The notes: generated by a model not told the origin, from the letters alone. 64,000 bases of DNA from Mesobacterium_A sp034670065 (GCA_034670065.1 JAXMOG010000004.1:1-64000); one strand, 5' to 3'; shown: positions 15,801 to 25,120, counted from the stretch's first letter. Made by a program: numbers and translations.

Positions 15801-17270
15801 ATGAAACGAACACTAATCACTGCAAGTGTGTGTGCGCTTTTGGCCAGCATGGCGTCCGCACAAACCAGCATCACCGTGGGCATTCAGCTTGAGCCACCAA
15901 ATCTTGATCCCACTGGCGGTGCGGCACAGGCCATTGACACGGTCCTGTATTCAAACGTCTTCGAAGGCCTGACACGGTTCGAAGGGGACGGTTCGGTTGT
16001 ACCCGGTTTGGCGAAAAGCTGGGACATTTCTGAAGACGGAACTGTCTACACCTTTCACCTGCATGACGGTGTGACGTTTCATGACGGCACCACCATGGAC
16101 GCCGAAGACGTAAAGTTCAGCCTGGACCGTGCCCGCGCGGAAGACAGCACCAATGCGCAAAAAGGTCTGTTTGCAGGCATCACAGATGTTACCGTTGTCG
16201 ATCCGCTGACTGTGCAAATCACCTTGGGCCTGCCCAACGGCATGTTCCTGTTCAACATGGCATGGGGCGACGCTGTGATTGTCGCGCCTGAAAGCATCGA
16301 AAACATCGCGTCCAACCCGATTGGAACAGGCGCATTTGTCTTTTCAGATTGGATTCAGGGCGACCGGTTGGAGTTGACACGCAACGACAATTACTGGGGT
16401 GAACAGCCCGCGCTGGAAAAAGCGACATTCCGCTTCATTTCGGACCCAACCGCGGCCTTTGCGGCCGTGATGGCCGAAGATGTGGATGTATTCAGCAACT
16501 TCCCTGCCCCCGAAAACCTGCCGCAGTTCGAGGCGGACCCACGGTTCCAGGTTCTGGTTGGGAACACCGAAGGCGAAACGATCCTGTCGACCAACAACAA
16601 GACGCCGCCGTTTGACAATGTTCTGGTGCGCGAAGCGATTGCCCATGCCATTGACCGCCAAGCGATCATCGATGGCGCGATGTATGGTTTGGGAACGCCT
16701 ATCGGCACCCACTTCGCCCCCCACAATCCAGACTATGTGGACCTGACGGCGAACTCTCAATACGACCCTGAGAAATCAAAGGCATTGCTGGCTGAGGCCG
16801 GGTTTGCCGATGGTTTCACAACCACGTTGAAACTGCCGCCCCCCTCTTACGCGCGTCGTGGCGGGGAAATCATCGCCAGCCAACTGCGTGAGGTTGGTAT
16901 TGATGCCCAAATCTCCAATCTGGAATGGGCACAGTGGATCGAAGAGGTCTTCAAAGCCAAAGACTATGGTCTGTCCATCGTCAGCCATACAGAGCCAATG
17001 GATATCGGCATCTACGCCAATCCTGAATACTACTTTCAGTATGACAATCCTGAATTCCAAGCACTGATGGAAAAGCTGAACGAAACGACAGATCCAGCTG
17101 CTCGGAGTGCGTTGTTTGCCGAGGCGCAAACGATCATTTCCGAGGATTACGTCAACGGCTTCTTGTTTGAACTGGCCATCGCAACCGTCGCCAAGGCTGG
17201 TGTGCAGGGGCTTTGGGTTAACCAACCAACGGCAGCCATCGATCTGACAGCTGTCAGCTGGGCAAACTAA
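15801..17270 (+). CDS. ABC transporter substrate-binding protein, peptide/nickel type (SBP_bac_5), 489 aa
   Basis: Periplasmic binding protein. Signal peptide MKRTLITASVCALLASMASA, with cleavage likely after ASA. Family signatures include GGAAQAIDTVLYSNVFEGLT, LAKSWDISEDGTVYTFHL near 75 and VREAIAHAIDRQAI near 275. Length is normal for DppA/OppA-like proteins. It lies 12 bp after the M20 hydrolase behind a GGGAG site, and a stem-loop follows it before the permease genes, so it can be made in excess over the membrane parts. The substrate is unknown. Association with an M20 deacylase suggests N-acyl amino acids, N-acyl peptides or related amides; that is inference from context. Confidence 0.92.
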   Translation: MKRTLITASVCALLASMASAQTSITVGIQLEPPNLDPTGGAAQAIDTVLYSNVFEGLTRFEGDGSVVPGLAKSWDISEDGTVYTFHLHDGVTFHDGTTMDAEDVKFSLDRARAEDSTNAQKGLFAGITDVTVVDPLTVQITLGLPNGMFLFNMAWGDAVIVAPESIENIASNPIGTGAFVFSDWIQGDRLELTRNDNYWGEQPALEKATFRFISDPTAAFAAVMAEDVDVFSNFPAPENLPQFEADPRFQVLVGNTEGETILSTNNKTPPFDNVLVREAIAHAIDRQAIIDGAMYGLGTPIGTHFAPHNPDYVDLTANSQYDPEKSKALLAEAGFADGFTTTLKLPPPSYARRGGEIIASQLREVGIDAQISNLEWAQWIEEVFKAKDYGLSIVSHTEPMDIGIYANPEYYFQYDNPEFQALMEKLNETTDPAARSALFAEAQTIISEDYVNGFLFELAIATVAKAGVQGLWVNQPTAAIDLTAVSWAN

Positions 17271-17277
17271 ACGCTTC

Positions 17278-17301
17278 GGGGCCGCAGGGTTTTGCGGCCC
17301 C
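17278..17301 (+). terminator. Attenuating stem-loop between binding-protein and permease genes
   Basis: GGGGCCGCA pairs perfectly with TGCGGCCCC around a 6-base loop, 7 bp after the binding-protein stop. Only a short ATTTCT follows, so read-through to the permease genes is expected. The usual role is to protect the upstream message and lower permease expression. Confidence 0.7.
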
Positions 17302-17419
17302 ATTTCTACCTAAACCCTAAACATCGCCGGTTTACCCGCGCCTTGGCGCATAACCGCCCCATGACTTATTCCGTATTTCGAAGAGCCATTTGCATGCCGC
17401 ACACGCGAGACTTCCATAG

Positions 17420-18364
17420 ATGATCCGATATACTCTTGGTCGCCTCAGCTCGTTGGTTATCAGCCTGATCGTGGCATCTCTGGTGATCTTTCTGGTTATC
17501 GAGGTCATCCCCGGCGATCCGGCGTCCTTTATGCTGGGCATCAACGCGCGCGAAGACACGTTGGCCGCACTGCGAGCTGAAATGGGTCTCGATAAACCCC
17601 TGCTGGTCCGATACGCCCAATGGGTCATTGGGATGCTGCAGTGGGATTTTGGCACCTCCTGGACATACAAAACGCCGGTTGCTGAACTGATCAATGATCG
17701 GATTTGGGTCTCGTTGCCGCTTGCCATCTATGCCTTGATCCTGTCGACGCTTATCGCATTTCCTGCGGGCATTTACGCAGCCAGCCGCCGTGGCGGCATC
17801 GGTGATGTAACCGTCATTGGTGCGACGCAACTTGGCGTTGCCCTACCGAACTTCTGGTTCGCGATGATCCTTGTGCTGATCTTTGCGATCAAGCTTCGGT
17901 GGTTCAGTGCAGGCGGTTTTCCGGGGTGGGACAACCCATTGCTGGCAATCAAGGGCCTGACCCTGCCCGCCATCGCCCTGGCCTTGCCGCAAGCGGCCAT
18001 TCTGGCCCGCGTCATGCGATCTTCGCTGCTGGATATGCTGGGCGAAGACTTTATCCGCACAGCGCGCGCCAAGGGGCTGACCCGGCGCCAAGCATTGTGG
18101 CGTCACGCCGTGCGCAACGCGCTAATCCCGGTTTTGACAATCATCGGCCTGCAGTTTTCGTTTCTTCTGGCTGGTGGCATCATCATCGAACAGGTGTTCT
18201 TCCTGCCCGGTCTTGGGCGGCTCATCTTCCAATCCATCAGCGCACGCGACCTCATCGTTGTGGAAAGCGTTGTGATGCTGTTGGTCTTCACCGTGATTGT
18301 CGTCAATTTCGCCGTCGATCTGGCCTATGCCGCCGTTGACCCGCGGTTACGGAGCCGCACATGA
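17420..18364 (+). CDS. ABC permease, DppB type, 314 aa
   Basis: Inner-membrane channel subunit. The N-terminus MIRYTLGRLSSLVISLIVAS and the GDPASFMLGINAREDTLAAL loop are typical of DppB/OppB proteins. Six hydrophobic segments follow. The ATPase-contact (EAA) loop is at about 215 (FIRTARAKGLTRRQALWRHA). The ending VVNFAVDLAYAAVDPRLR is the family norm. There is only a weak ribosome binding site, and the 150 bp from the preceding gene contain the stem-loop. It overlaps the next permease by 4 bp (ATGA), so the membrane subunits are made together. Confidence 0.93.
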   Translation: MIRYTLGRLSSLVISLIVASLVIFLVIEVIPGDPASFMLGINAREDTLAALRAEMGLDKPLLVRYAQWVIGMLQWDFGTSWTYKTPVAELINDRIWVSLPLAIYALILSTLIAFPAGIYAASRRGGIGDVTVIGATQLGVALPNFWFAMILVLIFAIKLRWFSAGGFPGWDNPLLAIKGLTLPAIALALPQAAILARVMRSSLLDMLGEDFIRTARAKGLTRRQALWRHAVRNALIPVLTIIGLQFSFLLAGGIIIEQVFFLPGLGRLIFQSISARDLIVVESVVMLLVFTVIVVNFAVDLAYAAVDPRLRSRT

Positions 18365-19176
18365 GCAAAAGCCTGATCATCGGCATCTGTATGTCTGCCA
18401 CGTTTGTGGCCCTTGCAGCAGTTTCCTTTTTGTGGACGCCCTATGATATTGAAACCCTTGATATCTCAAACAAACTCAAGGGACTAAGCGCAACCCACCT
18501 GCTGGGAACCGACCATTTCGGCCGGGACATTTTATCGATGATCATGATGGGCGCGCGCACCTCTATCGCCGTTGCGCTGCTGGCGGTTGGGATCGGAATG
18601 GCCGTCGGCGTTCCACTGGGCTTGGTTGCGGCTGCAAAAAGCGGTTCCTTGTTTGATGAATTGATCATGCGCGGCAACGACCTGGTATTTGCCTTTCCAT
18701 CCTTGGTTATCGCCATTTTGATCACCGCCGTCTTTGGGGCATCGGCCATCAATGCCATCATCGCGATTGGCATCTTCAATGTACCGGTTTTTGCCCGCCT
18801 GACCCGTGCGGCGGCCCTGCCCCTGTGGGAACGTGATTTTGTTTTGGCGGCGCGTGTTTGCGCAAAATCCTCTACACGGATTTCGATCGAACATATTCTG
18901 CCCAACATCACCAATTTGATGATCGTTCAGGGCACCATCCAGTTTTCACTGGGCATTCTGGCCGAAGCAGCCCTGTCCTACATCGGCCTTGGGGCACAGC
19001 CCCCAACGGCCAGCTGGGGCCGCATGCTTGCCGATGCGCAAACTCTGGTCAGTATCGCACCGCATACGGCTTTGGTTCCGGGCTTCACCATCTTACTGAT
19101 GGTCCTTGGGTTGAACTTGCTTGGTGACGGCCTGCGCGATTGGCTTGACCCCAAAATCCGGGTGGCCCGCACATGA
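18361..19176 (+). CDS. ABC permease, DppC type, 271 aa
   Basis: Second channel subunit. The family block LLGTDHFGRDILSMIMMGAR follows the first membrane segment, and the EAA loop (DFVLAARVCAKSSTRISIEH) is near 170. The C-terminus has the LLGDGLRDWLDPKIR ending found in nearly all DppC proteins. Six membrane segments can be traced. It starts inside the stop of the DppB-type gene (ATGA) and overlaps the ATPase gene by the same 4-bp arrangement. Slightly shorter than E. coli DppC because of a short N-terminal tail. Confidence 0.93.
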   Translation: MSKSLIIGICMSATFVALAAVSFLWTPYDIETLDISNKLKGLSATHLLGTDHFGRDILSMIMMGARTSIAVALLAVGIGMAVGVPLGLVAAAKSGSLFDELIMRGNDLVFAFPSLVIAILITAVFGASAINAIIAIGIFNVPVFARLTRAAALPLWERDFVLAARVCAKSSTRISIEHILPNITNLMIVQGTIQFSLGILAEAALSYIGLGAQPPTASWGRMLADAQTLVSIAPHTALVPGFTILLMVLGLNLLGDGLRDWLDPKIRVART

Positions 19177-20768
19177 GCCTTCTGTCCATCAAGCAGTATT
19201 CCCTGGCCATCGGTGACACCGAAATCCTTCACAGCATTGATGTGACAGTGGAGCCGGGTCAGATCGTGGCCATAACTGGGGAAAGCGGATCAGGTAAATC
19301 CATGACCGCCCTATCCGTGATGGGCCTGTTGCCTGCCGGTGCTGCCGCACAGGGCGAAATCCAGCTGGATGGCGTCGATCTGCTGGAGGCCACCGAGAGC
19401 GATCTTTGCCAGATGCGCGGTAACGTGATGGGCATGGTGTTTCAGGAGCCCATGACCGCCCTGAACCCCGTCAAAACAATTGGCGACCAGGTGGCCGAGA
19501 CGATCCTAGTTCACGAAAAAACCACCAAGTCCGAGGCACATAAACGCGCAGCCGATATTATCGCTCGGGTTGGCCTAAAGGTTGCACCATCACGCTATCC
19601 GCATGAATTGTCAGGCGGTCAACGCCAACGTGTTGTGATTGCCATGGCGATTGCCAGACGGCCCAAACTGTTGATAGCGGACGAACCAACAACGGCTTTG
19701 GATGTCACCACACAAGCGCGCATTCTGGACCTGCTTCAAGACCTTGTGCAGGAATTTGGCATGGGATTGTTGATCATCACCCATGATCTGGCCGTTGTTG
19801 CGAATATCGCCGATAAGATTGTGGTGATGCAAAAGGGCAAAGTGGTGGAAGCCGCCCCAACCCAAGACCTTTTGCGCAATATGAAACATCCCTACACGCA
19901 AGCGCTGTTTGAAGCTTCAGGGCATCAGGTCAACCTGCCAGATCGGGTTCGCGGGGACAGGTTGCTTGATGCCACAAACGTGGTGCGCACCTATGCGATG
20001 CCAAGGAAAACCCTATTTGGACCGCGGCCGAACTTTCGGGCCCTGAACGATGTCAGTTTCCATATCGAACATGGCGAACGCGTGGGGCTGGTGGGCGAAA
20101 GCGGCTGCGGAAAATCAACGCTGACCCGCGCCATCCTTGGGTTGGATCCGATCCAAGCCGGAGATATCCAGCTGGACGGTCTTCCGGTTTTTTCGGGCAA
20201 GAAGCCTAATCTGGATGTGCGCCGACGGATGCAGGTTGTGTTCCAAGACCCCTACAGCAGCTTCAATCCGCGCCACCGCGTGGATCGGATCATCACAGAG
20301 CCATTTCACCTGCTGAAGACACCGCCAACGGGCGAGGCACGCGACGCGGCCATTGCCAAAGCTCTGGAAGATGTTGGTCTCAGCGAGGCTGACAAAACCA
20401 AGTTTATCCACGAATTTTCGGGCGGTCAGCGACAAAGGATTGCCATCGCCAGAGCGCTGATTGTCGAACCTGAACTGATCATTTTTGACGAGGCAGTCTC
20501 GGCCCTTGATGTGTCGGTCCGGGCGCAGATTTTGGATCTGATTGCCGACCTCTGTCGCAAGCGCCCTCTGGCCTATTTGTTCATCAGCCACGATCTGTTT
20601 GTTGTGCGGACAGTCACAGACAGGGTGATGGTGATGCAAGCCGGTCAGATTGTCGAGCAAGGCGAGACAGAAGCCGTATTCTCAAACCCGCAACACCCGT
20701 ACACGCGTACTTTGATTGCCGCCGCGCCCCAGCTTCCATCCATCATAAAGGCCCCGCGCACAGGCTAA
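19173..20768 (+). CDS. Fused double ABC ATPase (DppD-DppF type), 531 aa
   Basis: Both ATPase subunits are in one chain. The first half has Walker A GESGSGKSM near 35, signature LSGGQRQRV and Walker B LLIADEPTTALD. The second half has GESGCGKST near 310, FSGGQRQRIAIARAL and LIIFDEAVSALD. Each half ends in the HPYT oligopeptide-ATPase segment (HPYTQALF, HPYTRTLI). The chain therefore supplies both motors of the transporter; separate DppD and DppF genes are absent, as expected for this fused class. In the second Walker B the usual Pro after Glu is Ala (DEAVSALD), which is common in DppF-type proteins. Last gene of the operon, coupled to the permease by ATGA. Confidence 0.94.
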   Translation: MSLLSIKQYSLAIGDTEILHSIDVTVEPGQIVAITGESGSGKSMTALSVMGLLPAGAAAQGEIQLDGVDLLEATESDLCQMRGNVMGMVFQEPMTALNPVKTIGDQVAETILVHEKTTKSEAHKRAADIIARVGLKVAPSRYPHELSGGQRQRVVIAMAIARRPKLLIADEPTTALDVTTQARILDLLQDLVQEFGMGLLIITHDLAVVANIADKIVVMQKGKVVEAAPTQDLLRNMKHPYTQALFEASGHQVNLPDRVRGDRLLDATNVVRTYAMPRKTLFGPRPNFRALNDVSFHIEHGERVGLVGESGCGKSTLTRAILGLDPIQAGDIQLDGLPVFSGKKPNLDVRRRMQVVFQDPYSSFNPRHRVDRIITEPFHLLKTPPTGEARDAAIAKALEDVGLSEADKTKFIHEFSGGQRQRIAIARALIVEPELIIFDEAVSALDVSVRAQILDLIADLCRKRPLAYLFISHDLFVVRTVTDRVMVMQAGQIVEQGETEAVFSNPQHPYTRTLIAAAPQLPSIIKAPRTG

Positions 20769-20916
20769 ACCACGGCTCCCAAAGTTTCAGACGGGAAGCG
20801 TAAAATATTCATCAGTGACAGCCGCCTTGATCCAAGCGATAGAGGCGACAAGCCGCTGCCTTGGGCACACCCGCCCTGTCATGGCCCCCGACCTATTTGA
20901 AACAGACAGGGCCGCT

Positions 20917-21702
20917 ATGCACATCGATATCGACGTTTTCATGGACTATCAGCTTTCCCAGGATGAAGCCGTTCTTCTGGCAATCGAAGCTGCGCAAACA
21001 CAGGGGCAGACGGTTGTTGAAAGCGACCTTGATATCCAGAACGCAACGCTGCGCCGGGTAGAGGATGACGGCACGGTTGGGCAACGGGTTTGGGCCGTGC
21101 CCTCAGATCAGCGGCTTACTCTGCGCTACCGGGCCAAAGTGCATGTCGCCCGTTCAGCCCAAGTCCTACGCGATCTGAATGCAACCCCGGTGCATATGTT
21201 GCCAGGCGACGTTATTCCCTATCTGCGCCCGTCCAGGTTTTGTCAGTCAGACCTCTTCACAACTTTTTTGGATGAAAGGTTCGGCCATCTATCGGGCGGA
21301 TCATTGATTGACGCCATACGCGCATGGACAGCCGCTGAAATTGCCTATGTCCCGGCAAGTTCAAATGCTGAAACCACCGCGATAGACACGTTTCGAACCC
21401 GCGTCGGGGTTTGCCGGGATTTCACACATCTGACCTGCGCCTTGGCGCGGGCGGCACACATCCCTGCCCGCTATGCATCCGTGTACAGCGCACGCGTCAA
21501 CCCGCCTGACTTCCACGCGGTCGCACAAGTTTGGCTGGACGGTGAATGGCATTTTGTGGATGCCACCGGCATGTGTGCCGCGCACGAACTGGTGGTCATA
21601 GCCTGCGGACATGATGCAGGCGACGTGGCATTCATGGAAACCGAGCATTGGGCGGATTTGATACACCAGAGCGTCCAGGTTTCGCAGACAACCTTGGCAT
21701 AG
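20917..21702 (+). CDS. Transglutaminase-like cysteine protease family protein, 261 aa
   Basis: Cytoplasmic protein of the bacterial transglutaminase-like family. The catalytic triad is clear: Cys in GVCRDFTHLTCALAR, His in PPDFHAVAQVWLDG and Asp in FVDATGMC. The N-terminal beta domain begins MHIDIDVFMDYQLSQDEAVL, as in close relatives, which is why I place the start at 20917; a GTG at 20815 would add 34 residues with no family likeness. The beta-rich region about 35-110 (LRYRAKVHVAR) is the usual N-domain. These proteins act as peptidases or amidases more often than as cross-linkers; substrate unknown. It starts 148 bp after the transporter operon, with no terminator seen between. Confidence 0.85.
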   Translation: MHIDIDVFMDYQLSQDEAVLLAIEAAQTQGQTVVESDLDIQNATLRRVEDDGTVGQRVWAVPSDQRLTLRYRAKVHVARSAQVLRDLNATPVHMLPGDVIPYLRPSRFCQSDLFTTFLDERFGHLSGGSLIDAIRAWTAAEIAYVPASSNAETTAIDTFRTRVGVCRDFTHLTCALARAAHIPARYASVYSARVNPPDFHAVAQVWLDGEWHFVDATGMCAAHELVVIACGHDAGDVAFMETEHWADLIHQSVQVSQTTLA

Positions 21703-21820
21703 GCCCCGCGCGGTTTTCGACGTTTAAAACCGGCCACCGCCCCCTTCAGAAAACAGGGTGCGACGGCGCCTATCGCCGGCGTCTATCAAACAATACGGCG
21801 AAAACCAGTGACGTGATTTC

Positions 21821-21848
21821 TGAAACATTTGCAGATCAGAATGTTTCA
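21821..21848. promoter_or_regulatory. Inverted repeat upstream of the fasciclin gene
   Basis: TGAAACATT and AATGTTTCA form perfect 9-bp arms with a 10-base spacer, 144 bp upstream of the fasciclin ATG in the 290-bp gap 21703-21992. The symmetry and spacing suit a dimeric repressor or activator. No T-run follows, so a terminator is less likely. Confidence 0.45.
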
Positions 21849-21992
21849 AAACTCCGTTTCATCGGATTTTCCGCAGGTTTTAGATGACATTCCGTAACAG
21901 CGGCGTGAAGGCCACATCTGCACGCGGCCCCTGCGACGTATCCCTTAACACATGCTGATCGGCATGGAGACACAACAAGGGAAGAGACCGAC

Positions 21993-22508
21993 ATGACATT
22001 CATTCGCAGCTTTGCCGCCGTAGCAGCAACCGCACTGACCCTGGGTTCTGCCGCCAACGCGGCCAATATCGTAGAAATCGCCGTAGGAGACGAGCGTTTC
22101 TCAACCCTCGTGGCCGCAGTAGGCGCCGCAGGATTGGCCGAAACGCTTCAAGGACCAGGCCCTTTCACCGTCTACGCCCCCCTGAACGATGCCTTTGCCG
22201 CGCTGCCTGAAGGCACCGTAGAGACACTGCTGAAGCCAGAGAACAAAGGCCAGCTGACAGATGTGCTGCTGTATCATGTTGATGACCGCAAACTGACCGC
22301 CGAAATGATCCCGAACGGATCAAACTATTTCAAACCGATACTGACTGCGGAACGCCTGTGCATCACCAAGGACGCATCGGGTGTAAGCATCGCTGACGGA
22401 ACCGGCGCCAGCGCCAATGTCGTGATTGCCAACATTCAGGCCGACAATGGTGTCATTCACGTCATCGACAAGGTTCTGCTGCCCGGCACGCGCCCAGCCT
22501 GCCACTAA
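21993..22508 (+). CDS. Secreted fasciclin (FAS1) domain protein, 171 aa
   Basis: Single FAS1 domain behind a signal peptide (MTFIRSFAAVAATALTLGSA, cleaved around ANA). The two conserved FAS1 boxes are present: GPFTVYAPLNDAFAALPEGT with VLLYHV near 95, and ADNGVIHVIDKVLLP at the end. Two cysteines (LCITKD and the final ACH) could form a disulfide in the periplasm. FAS1 proteins mediate adhesion or surface interactions; in alphaproteobacteria small secreted ones also appear in oxidative-stress responses. GGGAAGAGA stands before the ATG. Single-gene unit with a strong terminator, possibly controlled through the palindrome 144 bp upstream. Confidence 0.9.
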   Translation: MTFIRSFAAVAATALTLGSAANAANIVEIAVGDERFSTLVAAVGAAGLAETLQGPGPFTVYAPLNDAFAALPEGTVETLLKPENKGQLTDVLLYHVDDRKLTAEMIPNGSNYFKPILTAERLCITKDASGVSIADGTGASANVVIANIQADNGVIHVIDKVLLPGTRPACH

Positions 22509-22528
22509 GCTACGCCAGAAACAGCAAA

Positions 22529-22557
22529 AGACCTCGGGTTTGTCCGGGGTCTTTTTT
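22529..22557 (+). terminator. Rho-independent terminator of the fasciclin gene
   Basis: AGACCTCGG pairs with CCGGGGTCT (one G-U pair) and runs into TTTTTT, 21 bp after the stop codon. Confidence 0.88.
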
Positions 22558-22692
22558 GTGGGTCATGTTCAAATGGCTCTGGAATTATCTGAACAGAGAC
22601 GGATGAAATATCAGCGTAAACTTTCCGTTGTTCGGGGGGGGATGGCTGTTGACCGTTTCCTAGCGCCAATAGCCAAATGCCGTCGAGGTTTT

Positions 22693-23217
22693 TTAGTAAG
22701 TACGTCGAATATTACATTCCTCAATCCAGCTGGTCGGAAGTACATTGATAGCAGCGTTGGTCGGCAACTTGTAGAATGCCATCTGCCCATAGCTCCAAGC
22801 GTAAGGTACGCAGTCCTTCAGAGCTGCACCATGCAGGAAGAACTGAAAATCTCGCGGCGCATTGAGAAACGACACAAAAACCGAAGACCTCACTTCCTTG
22901 TCTGCCCCAAACCGCCCAACAATGAGATCACGTTGGTATTCAGCCCAAAAACCAACAAGAAATACGGAGCAAGAAATTGAAACAGCTACAAAAAAAGCAG
23001 GAACAAAGACACGCGGCGTTCCGTATTGCACTGCGATTCTAGTGGTGAAAATCGCAATAACGACGGCAACCGCAATAATCGAAGGCCAGTATGCCAACCC
23101 CAGTCGATCTTTCCAAAAAAATAGCAATCCAAGCGCTTTCAATGGCGCTCCGAAAAACACGGTTGAAGTAACACAATAGGCCAGTACGCACAAAACGCCT
23201 GCTTTTAGGTAGACCAC
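22693..23217 (-). CDS. Hypothetical membrane protein, 174 aa
   Basis: No family recognised. About four hydrophobic segments occupy the first 115 residues (KAGVLCVLAYCVTSTVFFG, GLLFFW, WPSIIAVAVVIAIF, FVPAFFVAVSISCSVFLVGF). A polar tail of about 60 residues follows with FLNAPRDFQFFLHGAALKDC and an aromatic YAWSYGQMAFYKLP. Codon use and composition look coding, but the frame starts with GTG (23217) without a good ribosome binding site, so the start is uncertain. It converges with the fasciclin gene and has no clear partner. Isolated accessory gene; real but of unknown role is the best reading. Confidence 0.5.
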   Translation of the reverse strand: MVYLKAGVLCVLAYCVTSTVFFGAPLKALGLLFFWKDRLGLAYWPSIIAVAVVIAIFTTRIAVQYGTPRVFVPAFFVAVSISCSVFLVGFWAEYQRDLIVGRFGADKEVRSSVFVSFLNAPRDFQFFLHGAALKDCVPYAWSYGQMAFYKLPTNAAINVLPTSWIEECNIRRTY

Positions 23218-23782
23218 TGCAATACGTTATCCAAAGTCCGTTTCGAATTTTCTGTTGTCTTACTCATGATGCTTCATTCTACTCAGGACTTGGAACCTCT
23301 GGCAACCCAGACGCGGTCCAATGACCAATGCTCATTTCGTCTGCGCCACCGTCTCTGAGAAACGTAATACAGGTCAGTTTTGAGCAGCTTCTGTCACCAA
23401 CTGAAGTCAAGAAAGTCCAATTATAACGCCGCATCCAATGACGGCCCGAAGCCCATCCTGTCTGTGATGCGAGCGGATTTATAGGAGATATTCTGACCTT
23501 GCCTTGCATCGTCAATAATTGGCGATTGATTTAGCGAATGTCTAGAAAGTCGCGCAAAGCGAAAGTTGATGGTCCATGCCTTGAGCAACGGCCGCGAACT
23601 CACTCCCGCAAATTCCGCATCCTCCTGTTGAGAGCAGTGTTTGTGGTTGCGTCAAACGGAGATTTTACCACCCGCCCCGGAAACCGGGCTTCGTTGTCCA
23701 CATCAAAGTACGCTATGCTCGCTTTCGCCGCCGTTCATCGATGGCCGATGATCTGATGGTTGCCGAAAAAAGGATGTTCCCA
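23218..23782. other. 565-bp stretch with at most one doubtful small gene
   Basis: The only candidate is a minus-strand frame, 23279-23509 (ATG at 23509), of about 76 residues with several Trp and Cys and no recognisable motif or ribosome binding site. A second overlapping frame (23421-23603) is equally weak. The right part should hold the promoter for the methyltransferase gene. Nothing else is visible. Confidence 0.35.
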
Positions 23783-24400
23783 ATGCCTGAAGCCGCCGCC
23801 GCTGTCATCGACCTCTATCAGGAAAACGCCGCATCCTGGGCGGAACTGCGGGGGCAAACGCTCTTTGAAAAGCCTTGGCTGGATCGGTTTCTTGCGCTCA
23901 CATTAAAGGGCGGGCGAAGCATTCTGGATCTCGGGTGTGGTTCGGGGCAACCGATAGCGGGGTACTTCATTGACAATGCTTGTCAGATCACGGGCGTTGA
24001 TGGTGCCGCGGCGATGATCAACATCGCGCAGAAGACCTTTCCCGAACACACATGGCTGGCCGCTGATATGCGCAAACTGCCGTTACTAGGGCAGTTTCAC
24101 GGCCTGATCGCATGGCACAGCTTTTTTCACCTCAAGCCCGAAGATCAATACCCGATGTTCGCAACCTTCAGCCGTCTTTGCCGCCCCGGTGCAGCGCTCA
24201 TGTTCACCAGTGGCACAACGCGGGGTGAAGCTATCGGAACTTTAGAAGGCCAGCCGCTGTACCATGGAAGCTTGGACAGCGCTGAATATGACCGCCTATT
24301 GCGGGTGAATGGCTTCGATGTAATTGATCATGTCGAGGAAGACCCAACCAGCGGCGGGGCGACAATCTGGCTGGCCCGGAAGCAATTGAACGTCGACTGA
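23783..24400 (+). CDS. Class I SAM-dependent methyltransferase, 205 aa
   Basis: Rossmann-type methyltransferase. Motif I is RSILDLGCGSGQPIAGYF. The acidic residue after strand 2 is in QITGVDGAAAMINIA, motif II/III is FHGLIAWHSFFHLKPEDQ and motif post-III GAALMFTSGT. The N-terminus MPEAAAAVIDLYQENAASWA matches relatives that methylate small metabolites. The ATG at 23783 follows AAGGA at the right distance; the ATG at 23741 would add 14 residues with no site. The substrate cannot be told. It is followed after 190 bp by a GNAT gene in the same direction, without obvious coupling. Confidence 0.88.
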   Translation: MPEAAAAVIDLYQENAASWAELRGQTLFEKPWLDRFLALTLKGGRSILDLGCGSGQPIAGYFIDNACQITGVDGAAAMINIAQKTFPEHTWLAADMRKLPLLGQFHGLIAWHSFFHLKPEDQYPMFATFSRLCRPGAALMFTSGTTRGEAIGTLEGQPLYHGSLDSAEYDRLLRVNGFDVIDHVEEDPTSGGATIWLARKQLNVD

Positions 24401-24592
24401 GTGAGAGGGCTGACACTGTCTGTTGACCCAAAGCCGTTGTGGGTTTTCGCCCCGGCTTTCGAAATTTCGGGGCTGGTGGTATCGTGACGAGGAACGAATG
24501 AAGCATCGTCGTCAGCTTTCTCACGCGCGCGGTCTGCCGATGTTTGCTTGGCGCCATAAGTCACCGAAACTTTGCGACATTTGAGGTATTCT

Positions 24593-25120
24593 ATGAAAAA
24601 CATTGAAATCGAAATATGCAACGTTTTGCCGCCCAAAGAAGAACTTAACGGCATTTTATCTCAGTACTATGATCTCGTCGTTCGGCGCATGCGAGACATG
24701 GGCTTTGATATCCCTCTTGCTGCTCCGCGAAGTGCCCTTGCAGAGTTTTGGGCCAATTCTGATGACTACTTGCTACCGAAAGGCTGTCTCGTCGTCGCGC
24801 GCAAAAATACTGGCGAAATCGTAGGATGCGGAATGTTGAAACGCTTCGATCAGCACACAGGTGAATTGAAGCGGGTCTTTGTAACCGAAGATGCGCGGGG
24901 CACTGGCACCGGTCGGGCATTGATCGAGGCTCGGGAAAACGTAGCGCGCAGCATGGGGTTGAAACGTCTGATCGCAGATACGCTTACGCCCAATGTCGAG
25001 ATGCGCAATCTTTATCCGAAGCTTGGGTTTGTGGAGTTGGCGGACCCCATAGAAACGACGACATACCACGATCAGCCGATGTTACGCCCGCATTTGCACT
25101 TTTTTTCCAAAGACCTGTGA
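24593..25120 (+). CDS. GNAT-family N-acetyltransferase, 175 aa
   Basis: Acetyl-CoA-dependent transferase. Motif A is KRVFVTEDARGTGTGRALIE (the R-G-x-G-x-G/A pyrophosphate-binding turn), preceded by strand GEIVGCGMLKRFD and followed by MGLKRLIADTL and NVEMRNLYPKLGFVELADP (motif B with the conserved YxxxGF). Length is typical of single-domain GNATs. The ATG at 24593 is supported by GAGGT 5 bases before it; an ATG at 24572 is less likely. The acceptor may be an amino acid, peptide or antibiotic; nothing nearby tells which. Confidence 0.88.
   Translation: MKNIEIEICNVLPPKEELNGILSQYYDLVVRRMRDMGFDIPLAAPRSALAEFWANSDDYLLPKGCLVVARKNTGEIVGCGMLKRFDQHTGELKRVFVTEDARGTGTGRALIEARENVARSMGLKRLIADTLTPNVEMRNLYPKLGFVELADPIETTTYHDQPMLRPHLHFFSKDL

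Noticed and set aside
23421..23603. 60-codon minus-strand frame in the gap before the methyltransferase
   Set aside because: Overlaps another weak frame, has no start signal and no recognisable sequence.
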